Below the pieces are notes generated by a model that was not told the origin of the DNA, did not search any database, and was given only the letters and a program-made list of their open reading frames with translations. Both the position numbers and the translations under genes were made by a program. A stretch of DNA of 64,000 nt, taken from the NCBI RefSeq assembly GCF_014639235.1, contig NZ_BMFU01000015.1:1-64000 (forward strand), in the 5' to 3' direction. This DNA is from Paenibacillus silvae. GTDB taxonomy: Bacteria; Bacillota; Bacilli; Paenibacillales; Paenibacillaceae. Positions 16,123-24,377 of this stretch are shown in pieces (the first letter of the stretch is position 1; every line of letters begins with the position of its first letter).

Positions 16123-16285
16123 AGCCTCTGGCATCGTTATATTCATTAATTAGTTCATCCAGCACCATCGACTGACGGATGACTTCCGGATGCTGCAGAT
16201 TCGTATATTGGTTTGCCATCTGGTAAAGTCTCTGCCTTGCGTTTTCGATACATTCCTGAAGGGTTTCCGGGTTCCGTACCATCAT
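16094..16285 (-). CDS. Spo0E-like aspartyl-phosphate phosphatase
   Basis: A small helical protein (about 63 residues) with the Spo0E-family signature SMVLDELINEYN, where the Ser-x-x-Leu-Asp core contacts the phospho-aspartate of Spo0A. The family dephosphorylates Spo0A-P and delays sporulation. Two helices (about 8-25 and 33-55) fit the known hairpin. The start is uncertain: ATG-ATG at 16285/16282 follows GGGGG by four or seven bases, while the ATG at 16300 directly abuts AAGGA. The 3' end overlaps the opposing 93-residue gene by 29 bases, and no terminator occurs until 15612, so the transcript should be antisense to that gene. Confidence 0.85.
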   Translation of the reverse strand: MMVRNPETLQECIENARQRLYQMANQYTNLQHPEVIRQSMVLDELINEYNDARGFISQRNHHI

Positions 16286-16443
16286 TCTGCCCCCATTCAT
16301 TCCTTGAATTCACATCCAAAAAAGACCATCTATTATAATATTCGGAATGAATCAGGATTCAGATTACCTTTATTTCAAATTTTATATATTATTTTCATAA
16401 AAGCAACGTACCACAATACTGCGTTCGGAACATTGTGATACGC

Positions 16444-16480
16444 AAAAAGACACCAGATGGGCACATAGCCTTTCTGGTGT
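16444..16480 (-). terminator. Terminator of the WYL/BtrH-like operon
   Basis: On the minus strand ACACCAGA (16480-16473) pairs with TCTGGTGT (16457-16450) and is followed by CTTTTT. It lies 49 bases after the last stop codon of the operon. Confidence 0.82.
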
Positions 16481-16528
16481 TTAACATGTCATTAAATGTA
16501 CAGCTCTTCTGATGGAGTGTGCGTCGTT

Positions 16529-17563
16529 TTATCTGAGCCCAATATCCGTAAAACGGTTGTTGATCGTTTCGGGAAAAGCATGTTTAATCGCATCAATGGC
16601 AGCCTGTTCCGTATCCCCTGCGCTTCGAATGAGTTCACTAACTCGCAGTATACTTTCCGGTTCCCTTGCATCCCACGCCGCGGAATTATCCAGTACTTCA
16701 ACAATAGATACATAGAGATCCGCAAGCCGTATGTATTGTACAATCACTTGATCCATATGCGGCGATAAATGTTCAAGCGCTCTGACATATGAGGAGATCT
16801 CCCCTCTTGTATAAGCATAATAGCGAAGCACCGCTGCCGCCTGATTGCTCTCATAGTTTCCAGACTGCAGCACATCCGCAACCGCGGTGTATGCGGCAGA
16901 ACCGCAAGCGTAATCCTGCGCTGGCAGCATATAGTCATGCGTTTCCCATTTGAATACAGCCTGTATTAACGACTCCTTGCACACTTCCCACATATCGATG
17001 GATTGGTGAGCTTCCAACACTTGAAAATACCAATACGGTGAGTTATTCCGGCCGACTAAGGAATAGGGTAAACGAAGCACGTCAGGATCATCTCCTGTGC
17101 AAAAAAATAGGACTTCCTCGTCATCGTCGTATCCGACAACCACCACAAATTGATCGTGCCACAGCACCGCCCCGGTTCCCCGACCGATCGAATTTTTGAT
17201 ATTCTGTAATGCATGCTTCTGATAAAGAGGAAACGTCGGTTCAAAGGAAAATCCGGCGGCCTGACTGGCTGTCACTCCGATGAAATCGGCAGCAACAAAA
17301 TTTTCTGCCATCCAGTTATACGCCGAGATGGATTCTCTCGTCAGACGACGATCGACCACGAAACGAAAAAGACTGGCTGTCATGCCTGCAATCATATAAC
17401 GTGGGAGCTGTGTCCACTTTTTGTGTAACAAAATAGGGTATAACGTATCTGTATAGGTGCCTGTTGCGTATCGCCATTTAACGGTATTAAGATTAAACGA
17501 GGTACCATGGGACGGTCGTTGAATCAAATCAGCCAAATCAGTCAACAATCTCATTCTCTTCAT
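16529..17563 (-). CDS. C39/BtrH-like protein, second paralogue of a tandem pair
   Basis: A 344-residue soluble protein. The N-terminal about 190 residues resemble the papain-like fold of the BtrH N-terminal/C39 peptidase group: LPRYMIAGMTASLFRFVVDRRL, EPTFPLYQKHALQNIKNSIGRGTGAVLWHDQFVVVVGYDDD and the following beta strands. The C-terminal part is helical. No cysteine occupies the usual nucleophile position before the first helix, so it is probably not a protease. It is paralogous to the gene just upstream (17631-18632), and both follow a WYL regulator. BtrH itself moves an acyl group from a carrier protein in butirosin synthesis; whether that applies here is unknown. Ribosome site weak (GGGG about nine bases upstream). 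Confidence 0.6.
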   Translation of the reverse strand: MKRMRLLTDLADLIQRPSHGTSFNLNTVKWRYATGTYTDTLYPILLHKKWTQLPRYMIAGMTASLFRFVVDRRLTRESISAYNWMAENFVAADFIGVTASQAAGFSFEPTFPLYQKHALQNIKNSIGRGTGAVLWHDQFVVVVGYDDDEEVLFFCTGDDPDVLRLPYSLVGRNNSPYWYFQVLEAHQSIDMWEVCKESLIQAVFKWETHDYMLPAQDYACGSAAYTAVADVLQSGNYESNQAAAVLRYYAYTRGEISSYVRALEHLSPHMDQVIVQYIRLADLYVSIVEVLDNSAAWDAREPESILRVSELIRSAGDTEQAAIDAIKHAFPETINNRFTDIGLR

Positions 17564-17630
17564 TTTATGAGCCCCATTCCTGCATCCATTCTGCCTTCCT
17601 TTTCTTCATCGTACATCCCCATCCCCAGTT

Positions 17631-18632
17631 CTACCGTGCGGAATGTGTGCCCCAGCGGGGTACCGTAGATCGTTTACGATCGGCATACTGCGCTGATATG
17701 GTACGAAAAGAATCCACCGCCTGTTCTTCGAGTAATTTCGCATATCCAAGCCACTTTGCAAGTTCCTCATTGGCATCCTCCCGCAGCACAAGTCCATTTC
17801 CTTCCCTTACCAGAAAGGTTCTCATCTGCTGGATCCGTTCAGCAATCCGGTTATAACACAGCAATGCCTGCTCCAGTTCAGTCCATAAGCCGCGAACATC
17901 ATGTAAATACATTCGAATCTCGGTACGCGATTGGCAGTAGGAATCCAGAAGGTAGGCTGCTCCTGAACCATCGTAATCTCCAGAGCGAAGTCCTTCAATC
18001 CAAACGTCATATGCCAGCCGTCCAGAAGCTATATTCTGATCAGGCAGCAAACGGTACGGAATATCCCAATCCTCAATGGCCAGTCGTAAAGATTCGAGCA
18101 CCATTTCCTGCTCTGTAAGCTGCACCTGATCACCAAAAATCTGACAGTACCAGAAACCGGTGAAATTCAGACCGAAATTGTCATACAGTACAATGTGCGG
18201 CTCCTTGCTCCAGCCATCCTGCACATAAAAGACCCGATCTGCATCATCATATCCATAAATAACACCAAACTCGGGCATCCAGTAGATGACGCCTTTGCCT
18301 TCATCCAGACTGCGTCTGACCCAATTCACCGCATCCTGCTGATAATAAGCAAATGTCGGATGACGACTGCGTCCACCATCATATATTGTAAATAGGCCAA
18401 GATTGTCGATCCCGCCTTGATGAGCAACTCCCCACTGTCCGTAAGCCGTTACCGACATCGGTAATAATCTCTTATGAACGGACAATTTAAAGGCCATGCC
18501 AGTGTACCCTGCAAGCATATATTTTTCTCCTTGGAATTGACCTGAATACGTTAAAATGGCATGCAGGCTGTCCACAAATGACTTCGACTCCCGTGTCATC
18601 ACCAGATGCTCCAGCATGTTCTCAGCCATCAT
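17631..18632 (-). CDS. C39/BtrH-like protein, first paralogue of a tandem pair
   Basis: A 333-residue paralogue of the following gene with the same order of motifs: EKYMLAGYTGMAFKLSVHKRL, HPTFAYYQQDAVNWVRRSLDEGKGVIYW, then FGVIYGYDDADRVFYVQDGW, and a helical C-terminal domain (about 185-325). The GYDD-x-x-R strand is typical of C39/BtrH-like folds, but a nucleophilic cysteine is lacking. ATG 18632 follows GGGGGAG. It overlaps the 3' end of the WYL regulator by 11 bases, so translation is coupled. The trio is a single operon. The role is unknown; a sensing or acyl-transfer-like binding function is a guess. Confidence 0.6.
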   Translation of the reverse strand: MMAENMLEHLVMTRESKSFVDSLHAILTYSGQFQGEKYMLAGYTGMAFKLSVHKRLLPMSVTAYGQWGVAHQGGIDNLGLFTIYDGGRSRHPTFAYYQQDAVNWVRRSLDEGKGVIYWMPEFGVIYGYDDADRVFYVQDGWSKEPHIVLYDNFGLNFTGFWYCQIFGDQVQLTEQEMVLESLRLAIEDWDIPYRLLPDQNIASGRLAYDVWIEGLRSGDYDGSGAAYLLDSYCQSRTEIRMYLHDVRGLWTELEQALLCYNRIAERIQQMRTFLVREGNGLVLREDANEELAKWLGYAKLLEEQAVDSFRTISAQYADRKRSTVPRWGTHSAR

Positions 18633-19545
18633 GTTCTCCCCCGTCCTGTCCCCTGCTCACCCGCTCTGTAATTTCTTCTGCCCGCTTTAGAAGCTTGCGT
18701 CTAAGCCATTCGGGGGAGAGTAATTCCTCCCACTCCGCAGCGTACAGATGCTGCATGAATACGTCCGCATCGTAAAATTCAATCAAGCAGACCTGACCCT
18801 TTTGCTCCCGAATCCGGTACCCTTGCCACCGCTCCGATCGTTGCATTTCACGGAAACGAATCTCGGCCACAAACGGTTTTCGCACAGGCAATGCATCCTC
18901 CAAGCCGCTGATCCATGTATCCTGGTTGCATTCAAAGCGTTCGTCAAGCAGCGTCAGCTGCACGATGCTTTCCAGCCGAATCGGTGTCTGCTGCATCGGG
19001 TCTGTCTCATAACCAGCCACATAGTCTGCATTAAACTGGGCAGTCAGCTTCACTGGACAGAAGATCATCTGATGTTCCCCCTCATGATCCTTATAGTAGA
19101 TATACACTTTACGTGCATCCGCTATAGCATGAGTCAACAATTCAAACCATTGAAGGTGTTTGGGCGATGCTGCAAACACCGGATACGGCTCTTTAGGCAG
19201 GTGCTCATCCATCGTAAAACGTTCCAATAAGTGTGCCACCCGTTTCACCGTATCCGCATGCTCATAGTCGTAATGCCGATATCGATGAGCCAGATATTTG
19301 AGAACTCCCTGCTCCTCATCCGTCATATATAAATGCGGCAAACGAAAGGTCTGATCCTCGTAACAGTACCCTCGATACTTGGCCACATACACCAATGGGG
19401 CTCCGAGGGTATTTAGCATATATTCAATATCACGCTGCGCCTGACGCCGAGATATCTCGAATTGTTGGGCCAGGCCACCGCTGTTCGGAAAACGCCCGCT
19501 GCGAATCTGTTCATCAAACCAATGAATCCGATGCATACTACTCAA
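18622..19545 (-). CDS. WYL-domain transcriptional regulator (YafY/DeoR-like)
   Basis: A 307-residue regulator: N-terminal winged helix (about 1-75, GGLAQQFEISRRQAQRDIEYMLNTLGAPL), a central WYL-like Sm-fold domain (about 130-215, ARKVYIYYKDHEGEHQMIFCPVKL and DYVAGYETDPMQQTPIRLESI) and a C-terminal WCX region (about 225-300). The canonical Trp-Tyr-Leu triplet is replaced by DYVAGYE. WYL domains bind nucleic-acid or nucleotide ligands. Start is a TTG at 19545, seven bases behind GAGGGGGG. It heads the operon with two C39/BtrH-like paralogues and overlaps the first by 11 bases, so it most likely controls them. Confidence 0.86.
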   Translation of the reverse strand: MSSMHRIHWFDEQIRSGRFPNSGGLAQQFEISRRQAQRDIEYMLNTLGAPLVYVAKYRGYCYEDQTFRLPHLYMTDEEQGVLKYLAHRYRHYDYEHADTVKRVAHLLERFTMDEHLPKEPYPVFAASPKHLQWFELLTHAIADARKVYIYYKDHEGEHQMIFCPVKLTAQFNADYVAGYETDPMQQTPIRLESIVQLTLLDERFECNQDTWISGLEDALPVRKPFVAEIRFREMQRSERWQGYRIREQKGQVCLIEFYDADVFMQHLYAAEWEELLSPEWLRRKLLKRAEEITERVSRGQDGGEHDG

Positions 19546-19604
19546 GCGATTTCCCCCCTCTAATCATTCGAACGTTTATTCCTGTATTATAACAAAAGGC
19601 TATA

Positions 19605-19624
19605 GCCTGTTCCGAAGAACAGGC
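19605..19624 (-). terminator. Hairpin downstream of the zinc-ribbon gene
   Basis: GCCTGTTC (19605-19612) and GAACAGGC (19617-19624) close a CGAA loop. On the minus strand it is followed by a moderate T run (CCTTTTGTT), 50 bases after the zinc-ribbon stop codon. Confidence 0.5.
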
Positions 19625-19673
19625 CATGACAGGTTATCCATATACATTTCCTAACGTATTTTGTCTTTCAGCG

Positions 19674-19868
19674 CTACACATTTGCCTCTGCCAGATCTAC
19701 TCTGGACTGCACGGCTTTAGAGCATTTTTTACAAACCTTCAGACTCGTACCATCTGTTTTCGTTTGCGTATACAACAATTTGATCCGGGTACTCCTGCAT
19801 ATTGGACATGTTCCCCGTCCTCTGGACGGAAGACTCCACAGAACGCGACCTCTTTTCGTTTTAGCCAA
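19674..19868 (-). CDS. Small zinc-ribbon protein
   Basis: About 64 residues, strongly basic, with two CxxC knuckles (CPICRS and CKKCSK) about 26 residues apart, the spacing of a zinc ribbon. Short proteins of this type in Bacilli resemble ribosomal or nucleic-acid-binding ribbons. The best start is a TTG at 19868 (AGAGG nine bases upstream); a TTG at 19889 has no ribosome site. It stands alone between the WYL operon and the ArsR gene. I assign no function. Confidence 0.6.
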   Translation of the reverse strand: MAKTKRGRVLWSLPSRGRGTCPICRSTRIKLLYTQTKTDGTSLKVCKKCSKAVQSRVDLAEANV

Positions 19869-20010
19869 TGATTGTGAACCTCTTTTCAATAGGGTTTATG
19901 TGTTTTTGTTCACCATCATTATAGAGGCAGTGGGACGACACAGAATGTCGCATCAGGAGCAATCTTTTTTCAAGTCAATATGGAGTCATACATGAGCATC
20001 TATCCAAAAA

Positions 20011-20043
20011 TAAAAAATGCCCCTTCTTCGTATCGAAGAAAGG
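20011..20043 (-). terminator. Terminator of the ArsR gene
   Basis: TTCTTCG (20024-20030) and CGAAGAA (20034-20040) form a hairpin strengthened by flanking CC/GG, followed on the minus strand by CATTTTTTA. Confidence 0.8.
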
Positions 20044-20047
20044 ACAA

Positions 20048-20374
20048 TTATTCTGGCGATTCTGTGCTTGTCTGTGCTGCAGCTTGGAGAAGAGGTTGAA
20101 GCAGCCCTGGAAATCGTTCTTCCAGATCCTCAGACCGCAGTGTAATAAAATGCTGTGTACCCTGTACTCGGACTCGAATGACCCCCGCCTCACGTAAGGT
20201 ACGGATATGGTGCGACATCGTTGATTTCACAACACGGGCATGAAAATGACTACATGGCTGCTCCCCGCTTCTGGCGGCTTCGGCCACTATCCCCAGCCGG
20301 GTTGGGTCACTGAGCGCATAAAGCACAGAAGAAATCTCGATATCCGCTACTTGTGGATGATGTAAAATTTTCAT
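20048..20374 (-). CDS. ArsR-family transcriptional repressor
   Basis: A 108-residue winged-helix regulator with ALSDPTRLGIVAEAA, then VVKSTMSHHIRTLREAGVIRVRVQGTQHFITLR as recognition helix and wing. The usual metal box (ELCVCDL) is absent; the cysteine at about 41 (EQPCSHF) is single, so a non-metal ligand is more likely. RBS GGAGA lies eight bases before the ATG. It is divergent from the MFS exporter at 20578, and the shared region holds a GTTCGAT/ATCGAAC inverted repeat, so it probably represses the exporter and itself. Confidence 0.88.
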   Translation of the reverse strand: MKILHHPQVADIEISSVLYALSDPTRLGIVAEAARSGEQPCSHFHARVVKSTMSHHIRTLREAGVIRVRVQGTQHFITLRSEDLEERFPGLLQPLLQAAAQTSTESPE

Positions 20375-20438
20375 AAGGCAGTCTCCTTTTTAAGACTATG
20401 CATTGTATTCTAACATACATCCATGATATATTTCTAAT

Positions 20439-20456
20439 GTTCGATACCAATCGAAC
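20439..20456. promoter_or_regulatory. Inverted repeat, probable ArsR operator
   Basis: GTTCGAT (20439-20445) and ATCGAAC (20450-20456) form a perfect 7-bp dyad with a 4-bp spacer, located between the divergent ArsR and MFS genes, 65 bases from the ArsR start. TTCGA-containing dyads are common ArsR-family sites. Confidence 0.55.
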
Positions 20457-20577
20457 TTATAAATTTCGCAAGCATCCCTTGTTGTGAAACATAGGGTCTG
20501 ACATTATACACCATTTTGCAAATGTTACACACCGTTTCTGAAATGTTGCGAAATACACATCATGATAGGAGGTTTTT

Positions 20578-21948
20578 ATGAACAACACGGCTACGGCAAC
20601 TCCGATGGAACGGACTAGCATACAAGAAGGATTAATTGTGGCATTACTTGGTTTTACCGTAGTGCTCGTCGTAATGAACACGATGATGTTTAATCTGGCT
20701 CTGCCCAAAATTGCGGCTGACTTCAAGCTGACCTCTGTCGCTTCTTCCTGGATTGTTACGGGTTATTCCATCGTATTTGCGATTTCCTCGATTACGTTCT
20801 CCCGTTTATCCGATTTTGTGCCGATACGCACCCTGTTTATCACCGGGCTTACACTGCTCGGAGCCGCATCTGTCCTGGGTTTCTTCAGTGACCACTTCAT
20901 TATTCTGCTCATTGCCCGTCTCGTTCAAGCCGCAGGCGCAGCATCTGTTCCGGGACTTGCGATTGTGCTGATTACCCGTTACATTCCGAATGACCGCCGG
21001 GGTAAATCAATGGCTGTTATCATGTCCGCCAGTTCGCTGGGTCTGGGACTAGGCCCGGTGCTTGGCGGCAGCATTACTCAGTTTCTGGGATGGCATGATC
21101 TGTTTATCGTCACTGGCTTAGCGCTATTTTTGATTCCTGTTTTTTATAAACTGTTACCGCGAGAGACGCCGCAAAAAGGGTCCTTTGACCTGCTTGGCGC
21201 AATTTTGCTGGCTATCGGTACAACCGGGATTTTGTTATTCCTGACTTCGCGTCAGGTCATCACACTCATTATTGGGGTAACCGCACTGCTGCTGTTCTGG
21301 TTCCGCATTCGCCGCGCAGCTGATCCGTTTGTGCAACCTGCACTCTTCAAAGACAAGAAATATATGATCCTCAGCTCGCTCGGTATTGTATCTTACATCA
21401 ATAACTTCGCCACATTGTTCCTACTGCCGCAGGTTTTGGCGCATCTTTACGGACTGACACCCGCACAATCAGGACTTGTGATTTTCCCGGGGGCGCTCGT
21501 GTCGATGCTGCTGTCCAACCGCATCGGGCGCATGATTGACCGTCACGGCAACACGTTGCTGTTGAAATTCGCCCCTTGGCTGCTTCTTGCTGCTGCCGGA
21601 CTGTTCGCTCTGTTTGCAGACCAAAGCATTTATGCCATCATGGCTGTATATATGCTGCTCAGCGTTGGTTTCTCTTCCTTGACGACCAGCGTATCCAACG
21701 AATTGTCAGGCAATCTGTCCATGGATCAGGTGGGCGCAGGTATGGGACTGTTCCAGCTCAGTCAATTTTTCAGCGGCGCTTTCAGCGTAGCCGTAACCGG
21801 GGTTGCCTTGACCGCGATGCAGAACATGCAGCTATCTTCGGCGTATAGCTTTATTTTCTGGGGCATGACTGCGGTTGGTCTCGCATCGGTTATCTTTTCG
21901 CAAATTTATCTGAGAATGCAGTCACAGAAACAACAAGCAGCCCGGTAA
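20578..21948 (+). CDS. MFS drug-exporter-like transporter
   Basis: A 456-residue major facilitator protein of the drug:H+ antiporter type with about 14 hydrophobic helices. The first helix carries VVLVVMNTMMFNLALPKIAADF, and motif C appears as GLGLGPVLGGSI; motif A-like SRLSDFVPIR follows helix 2. It resembles the DHA2 group that includes TetA(L)/EmrB-like pumps, though it is short of the 480-520 typical length. Export of a small organic toxin is likely. It is preceded by AGGAGG and divergent from an ArsR repressor that probably controls it. Substrate unknown. Confidence 0.87.
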   Translation: MNNTATATPMERTSIQEGLIVALLGFTVVLVVMNTMMFNLALPKIAADFKLTSVASSWIVTGYSIVFAISSITFSRLSDFVPIRTLFITGLTLLGAASVLGFFSDHFIILLIARLVQAAGAASVPGLAIVLITRYIPNDRRGKSMAVIMSASSLGLGLGPVLGGSITQFLGWHDLFIVTGLALFLIPVFYKLLPRETPQKGSFDLLGAILLAIGTTGILLFLTSRQVITLIIGVTALLLFWFRIRRAADPFVQPALFKDKKYMILSSLGIVSYINNFATLFLLPQVLAHLYGLTPAQSGLVIFPGALVSMLLSNRIGRMIDRHGNTLLLKFAPWLLLAAAGLFALFADQSIYAIMAVYMLLSVGFSSLTTSVSNELSGNLSMDQVGAGMGLFQLSQFFSGAFSVAVTGVALTAMQNMQLSSAYSFIFWGMTAVGLASVIFSQIYLRMQSQKQQAAR

Positions 21949-22035
21949 AAGTCAAGATTTGCAGCTCCAAGCGCACGTTGCTTTGCTGTATGACGTTGAG
22001 GGTCGATAACTCTATCCTGTCTCGTTCGAACCAGA

Positions 22036-22155
22036 ACGTGGGGTTGAGCGTAGCGCCAGATGTGGCGCCGAACACAACAGTGGACGTAGCGTCGGACGTG
22101 GGGTTATACGTAGTGTCAGACGCAGCGCCGGATTTCGCAGCGGATGCGGCATGTA
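22036..22155. repeat. Two-copy 60-bp tandem repeat, degenerate
   Basis: ACGTGGGGTT at 22036 recurs at 22096, exactly 60 bases later, and the similarity (CGTAG-G-CAGA, then GCGCCG and GACG/GATG words) continues through both copies at about 70% identity by eye. The unit itself contains shorter GACGTAGCGTC-like words. Confidence 0.7.
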
Positions 22156-22228
22156 CACTTTTCACTTTTACATCGGCGCTAACGATCAGGAGAAGCCTTA
22201 TTAGACTCATTTTCAGTGAATTTTAACT

Positions 22229-22372
22229 CTAACGATTCCCAGAAGCGCTATTTCGTCAGAAACAGGACTCCGGGGGCAAAATTGGCATTATTTCGCGAAA
22301 TAACTTCTCCTGAAATCGTTAGATTTAAGTACAACTCCGAAAGTGGGAAATAAGGCTCCCTGAAATCGTTAG
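22229..22372. repeat. Palindromic repeat array, copy A (one forward, two reverse units)
   Basis: Units of about 26 bp of form CTAACGATTYC-AGAAG-CTATTTC occur forward at 22229-22254 and reversed at 22297-22322 and about 22346-22372. A perfect 16-bp palindrome TTATTTCGCGAAATAA sits at 22288-22303. The same unit family forms copy B at 28284-28479, so this is a dispersed noncoding element. Confidence 0.75.
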
Positions 22373-22407
22373 AATTTTGCAGCTGTAGAGCGTGCGATGT
22401 TATTCAA

Positions 22408-22860
22408 CTATTCAAACAGATCCAAGCGCAGACGTTTCAGGCTGGTATGCTGGATGCACCATTGTCCGTCAATTTTGACAAACGTCTCGTGGTAATGCCC
22501 GAATCCATGGAAGGATTTATTCTCATTGCCTTCCGGAAACGTCACCCAGTCCTCCATAGGCGAGATAACCTTCGCTTCTGTGTCCGATACAAATTCAACC
22601 TCTGCACTATGCACATGATGTACCGTTACCGCCGGATCTACGAGATCACGGAACACCTGCACAATCGTGTCACGACCAGTCAAAACAGGAATTGGATTGC
22701 CTTCCGTACTGAAATCAGCAACGGCATCGGGAGCAAACACGTCACCGAGTTCATCCCAAGCTTTCGTATCAATATAACGGCAGTAGCGTGCCTTCGTATT
22801 TCGAATTTGCTCCAGAGCCAGCAATTGCTCCAGTTCGGTCATCGTTGTTGTTAGACTCAT
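22408..22860 (-). CDS. SnoaL-like (NTF2-fold) protein
   Basis: A 150-residue protein of the SnoaL_4/NTF2-like cone fold: EQIRNTKARYCRYIDTKAWDELGDVFAPDAVADFS at the start, HHVHSAEVEFVSDTEAKVISPMEDW in the middle and a final GQWCIQHTSLKRLRLD strand. Members include hydratases, isomerases and non-enzymatic ligand binders, and the active residues cannot be assigned here. GGAGG precedes the ATG by nine bases. It follows the MFS gene (22938-24110) by 77 bases on the same strand and might be cotranscribed. Substrate unknown. Confidence 0.85.
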   Translation of the reverse strand: MSLTTTMTELEQLLALEQIRNTKARYCRYIDTKAWDELGDVFAPDAVADFSTEGNPIPVLTGRDTIVQVFRDLVDPAVTVHHVHSAEVEFVSDTEAKVISPMEDWVTFPEGNENKSFHGFGHYHETFVKIDGQWCIQHTSLKRLRLDLFE

Positions 22861-22937
22861 ACATATTTCCCTCCAAAGATGTTAGATTGCGATCAAGTAT
22901 GTAGATAAAGGACCTTCCTTATTGTAGCATTCTGTCT

Positions 22938-24110
22938 TCATAAAAAACTAGAGACTTGCCGCTCCTGTCTGTTCTGCTCTTTACCCGGGGGAATCAGATA
23001 TAAACCTAATGGGAGAAGTAATAACATCATAACAGCAAACACAATATAAGGCACGTTGGAGCCAATCGTATCGAATATATATCCCCCGACTGCAGCACCA
23101 ACCATGCCTCCCAAATTGTTACTGATCGAGAATTTACCGAATGCATCTCCAATATGAGCTTGTGATGTTCCTTTAATGAATGCACCATCCAATGCATACT
23201 CCTGAGCAGTAGAAAAGAAGTCCATTGCCGTGCAGATAATCGCAAACAAAAGTAAACTTGGTGAAAAGGCCAGACCGAGTGCACCCATGCTGCATACAGC
23301 GATGGACACAAGAATCGTTCTTCGATATCCTCTCTGATCTCCCACCCTTCCCAATTTTTTACTCACAAAAGGAAAAATAATCATAGGCACAAGGAATACA
23401 ACAGTGATAAGTTCGATGCTGGCACCGTGCACCTTCTGCATATATGGAATGAAAATGATACCCGATATAGCGGATACCATACTAAGGCATAAATTAAAAC
23501 ACCAGATTTTACGCTGCTCAATGGATAATTTGACTTTCCCCTTCTTTTCACTTGTTATCTCTTTATTGGGGATTTCAGGCGATTTCAACGTATAAATAAA
23601 CCCGAGCAAAGAGGCTGACCCACAAATCAGAAACAACACACTCCAGCCATGGACAAATTCGTAACTGCTTAATACAAGATAACAGATTCCTACTCCCGCC
23701 AGACGACCAATCTGCTGCTTACTGCTGAAGGCTCCCATTTGTTGGCCTAACTTTTGATTACTGTCCGAGATGAGTCCGATTAATGCCATCATCAGCAGAA
23801 TTCCGGCTATTCCATTCATAATATTTGCCAAAATTATAATAGATAAGGTCGTTGCTCCTGCATAGATAAAGTAAGATACCGTGCAGCATAATAATGCGCA
23901 CAGAAATATATGATGGCGGCTGTAGCGATCAGATACTCTACCCAGTACAAGCTTCAATATAATTTGTGTAAAAGATAGAATCGATACGGTTAATGAATAT
24001 TGAAACGTGCTATAACCAAGCTCTCTGATATAAATCGGGAGTAAAACCCATAGAAATATTCCTGGCAGGGATATCAGCATCAACGGGATTGAAAGCTGTT
24101 TGTGTTTCAT
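22938..24110 (-). CDS. Major facilitator superfamily transporter
   Basis: A 390-residue, 12-helix MFS protein. Motif A-like LGRVSDRYSRHH lies after helix 2 and KKLGRVGDQRGYRRT is its pseudo-repeat in the second half; a conserved MVGAAVGGYIFDTIGSNVPY closes helix 11. It resembles YfkF/YwoG-type drug or metabolite exporters of Bacilli. GGGGTGG lies before the ATG. Codons look more AT-rich than the flanking genes. Substrate cannot be read from the sequence. Confidence 0.85.
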   Translation of the reverse strand: MKHKQLSIPLMLISLPGIFLWVLLPIYIRELGYSTFQYSLTVSILSFTQIILKLVLGRVSDRYSRHHIFLCALLCCTVSYFIYAGATTLSIIILANIMNGIAGILLMMALIGLISDSNQKLGQQMGAFSSKQQIGRLAGVGICYLVLSSYEFVHGWSVLFLICGSASLLGFIYTLKSPEIPNKEITSEKKGKVKLSIEQRKIWCFNLCLSMVSAISGIIFIPYMQKVHGASIELITVVFLVPMIIFPFVSKKLGRVGDQRGYRRTILVSIAVCSMGALGLAFSPSLLLFAIICTAMDFFSTAQEYALDGAFIKGTSQAHIGDAFGKFSISNNLGGMVGAAVGGYIFDTIGSNVPYIVFAVMMLLLLPLGLYLIPPGKEQNRQERQVSSFL

Positions 24111-24270
24111 AAGCCACCCCTTTGCTCATTCATCATTTCAAAAACAAGCCTCTTCACTTGGTATATAAATACAAATGAAACTTATTATACCACAAAAACT
24201 CCGACGCAACTGTGAATTATTGTACTGCCATAACTGTCTGTTCTAAGTGTCAACACACCCTTTCACGTAT

Positions 24271-24309
24271 AAAAAATCCCCCTCATCTCTGACGAGAATT
24301 GGGGGATTT
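24271..24309 (-). terminator. Terminator of the Rrf2 gene
   Basis: AAATCCCCC (24274-24282) pairs with GGGGGATTT (24301-24309). On the minus strand the stem ends in TTTTTT. It lies about 70 bases after the Rrf2 stop codon. Confidence 0.85.
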
Positions 24310-24377
24310 CAAATCATAATTTGAATACAGAAGACCGTCATCCATCTGTTATAACTGGCTTGCCGGGACTAGGGACA

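Larger units (their letters stand above)
21949..22407. other. Repeat-rich intergenic region
   Basis: 459 bases between the MFS exporter (plus) and the SnoaL-like gene (minus). They hold a decayed 60-bp tandem duplication (22036-22155) and one copy of a palindromic repeat array (22229-22372). The small open frame across the tandem repeat has no ribosome site and is not called. Confidence 0.6.

Noticed and set aside
21978..22226. 82-codon plus-strand frame across the 60-bp tandem repeat
   Set aside because: No ribosome site, and the Val-Ala-Asp-rich translation simply reflects the degenerate repeat.
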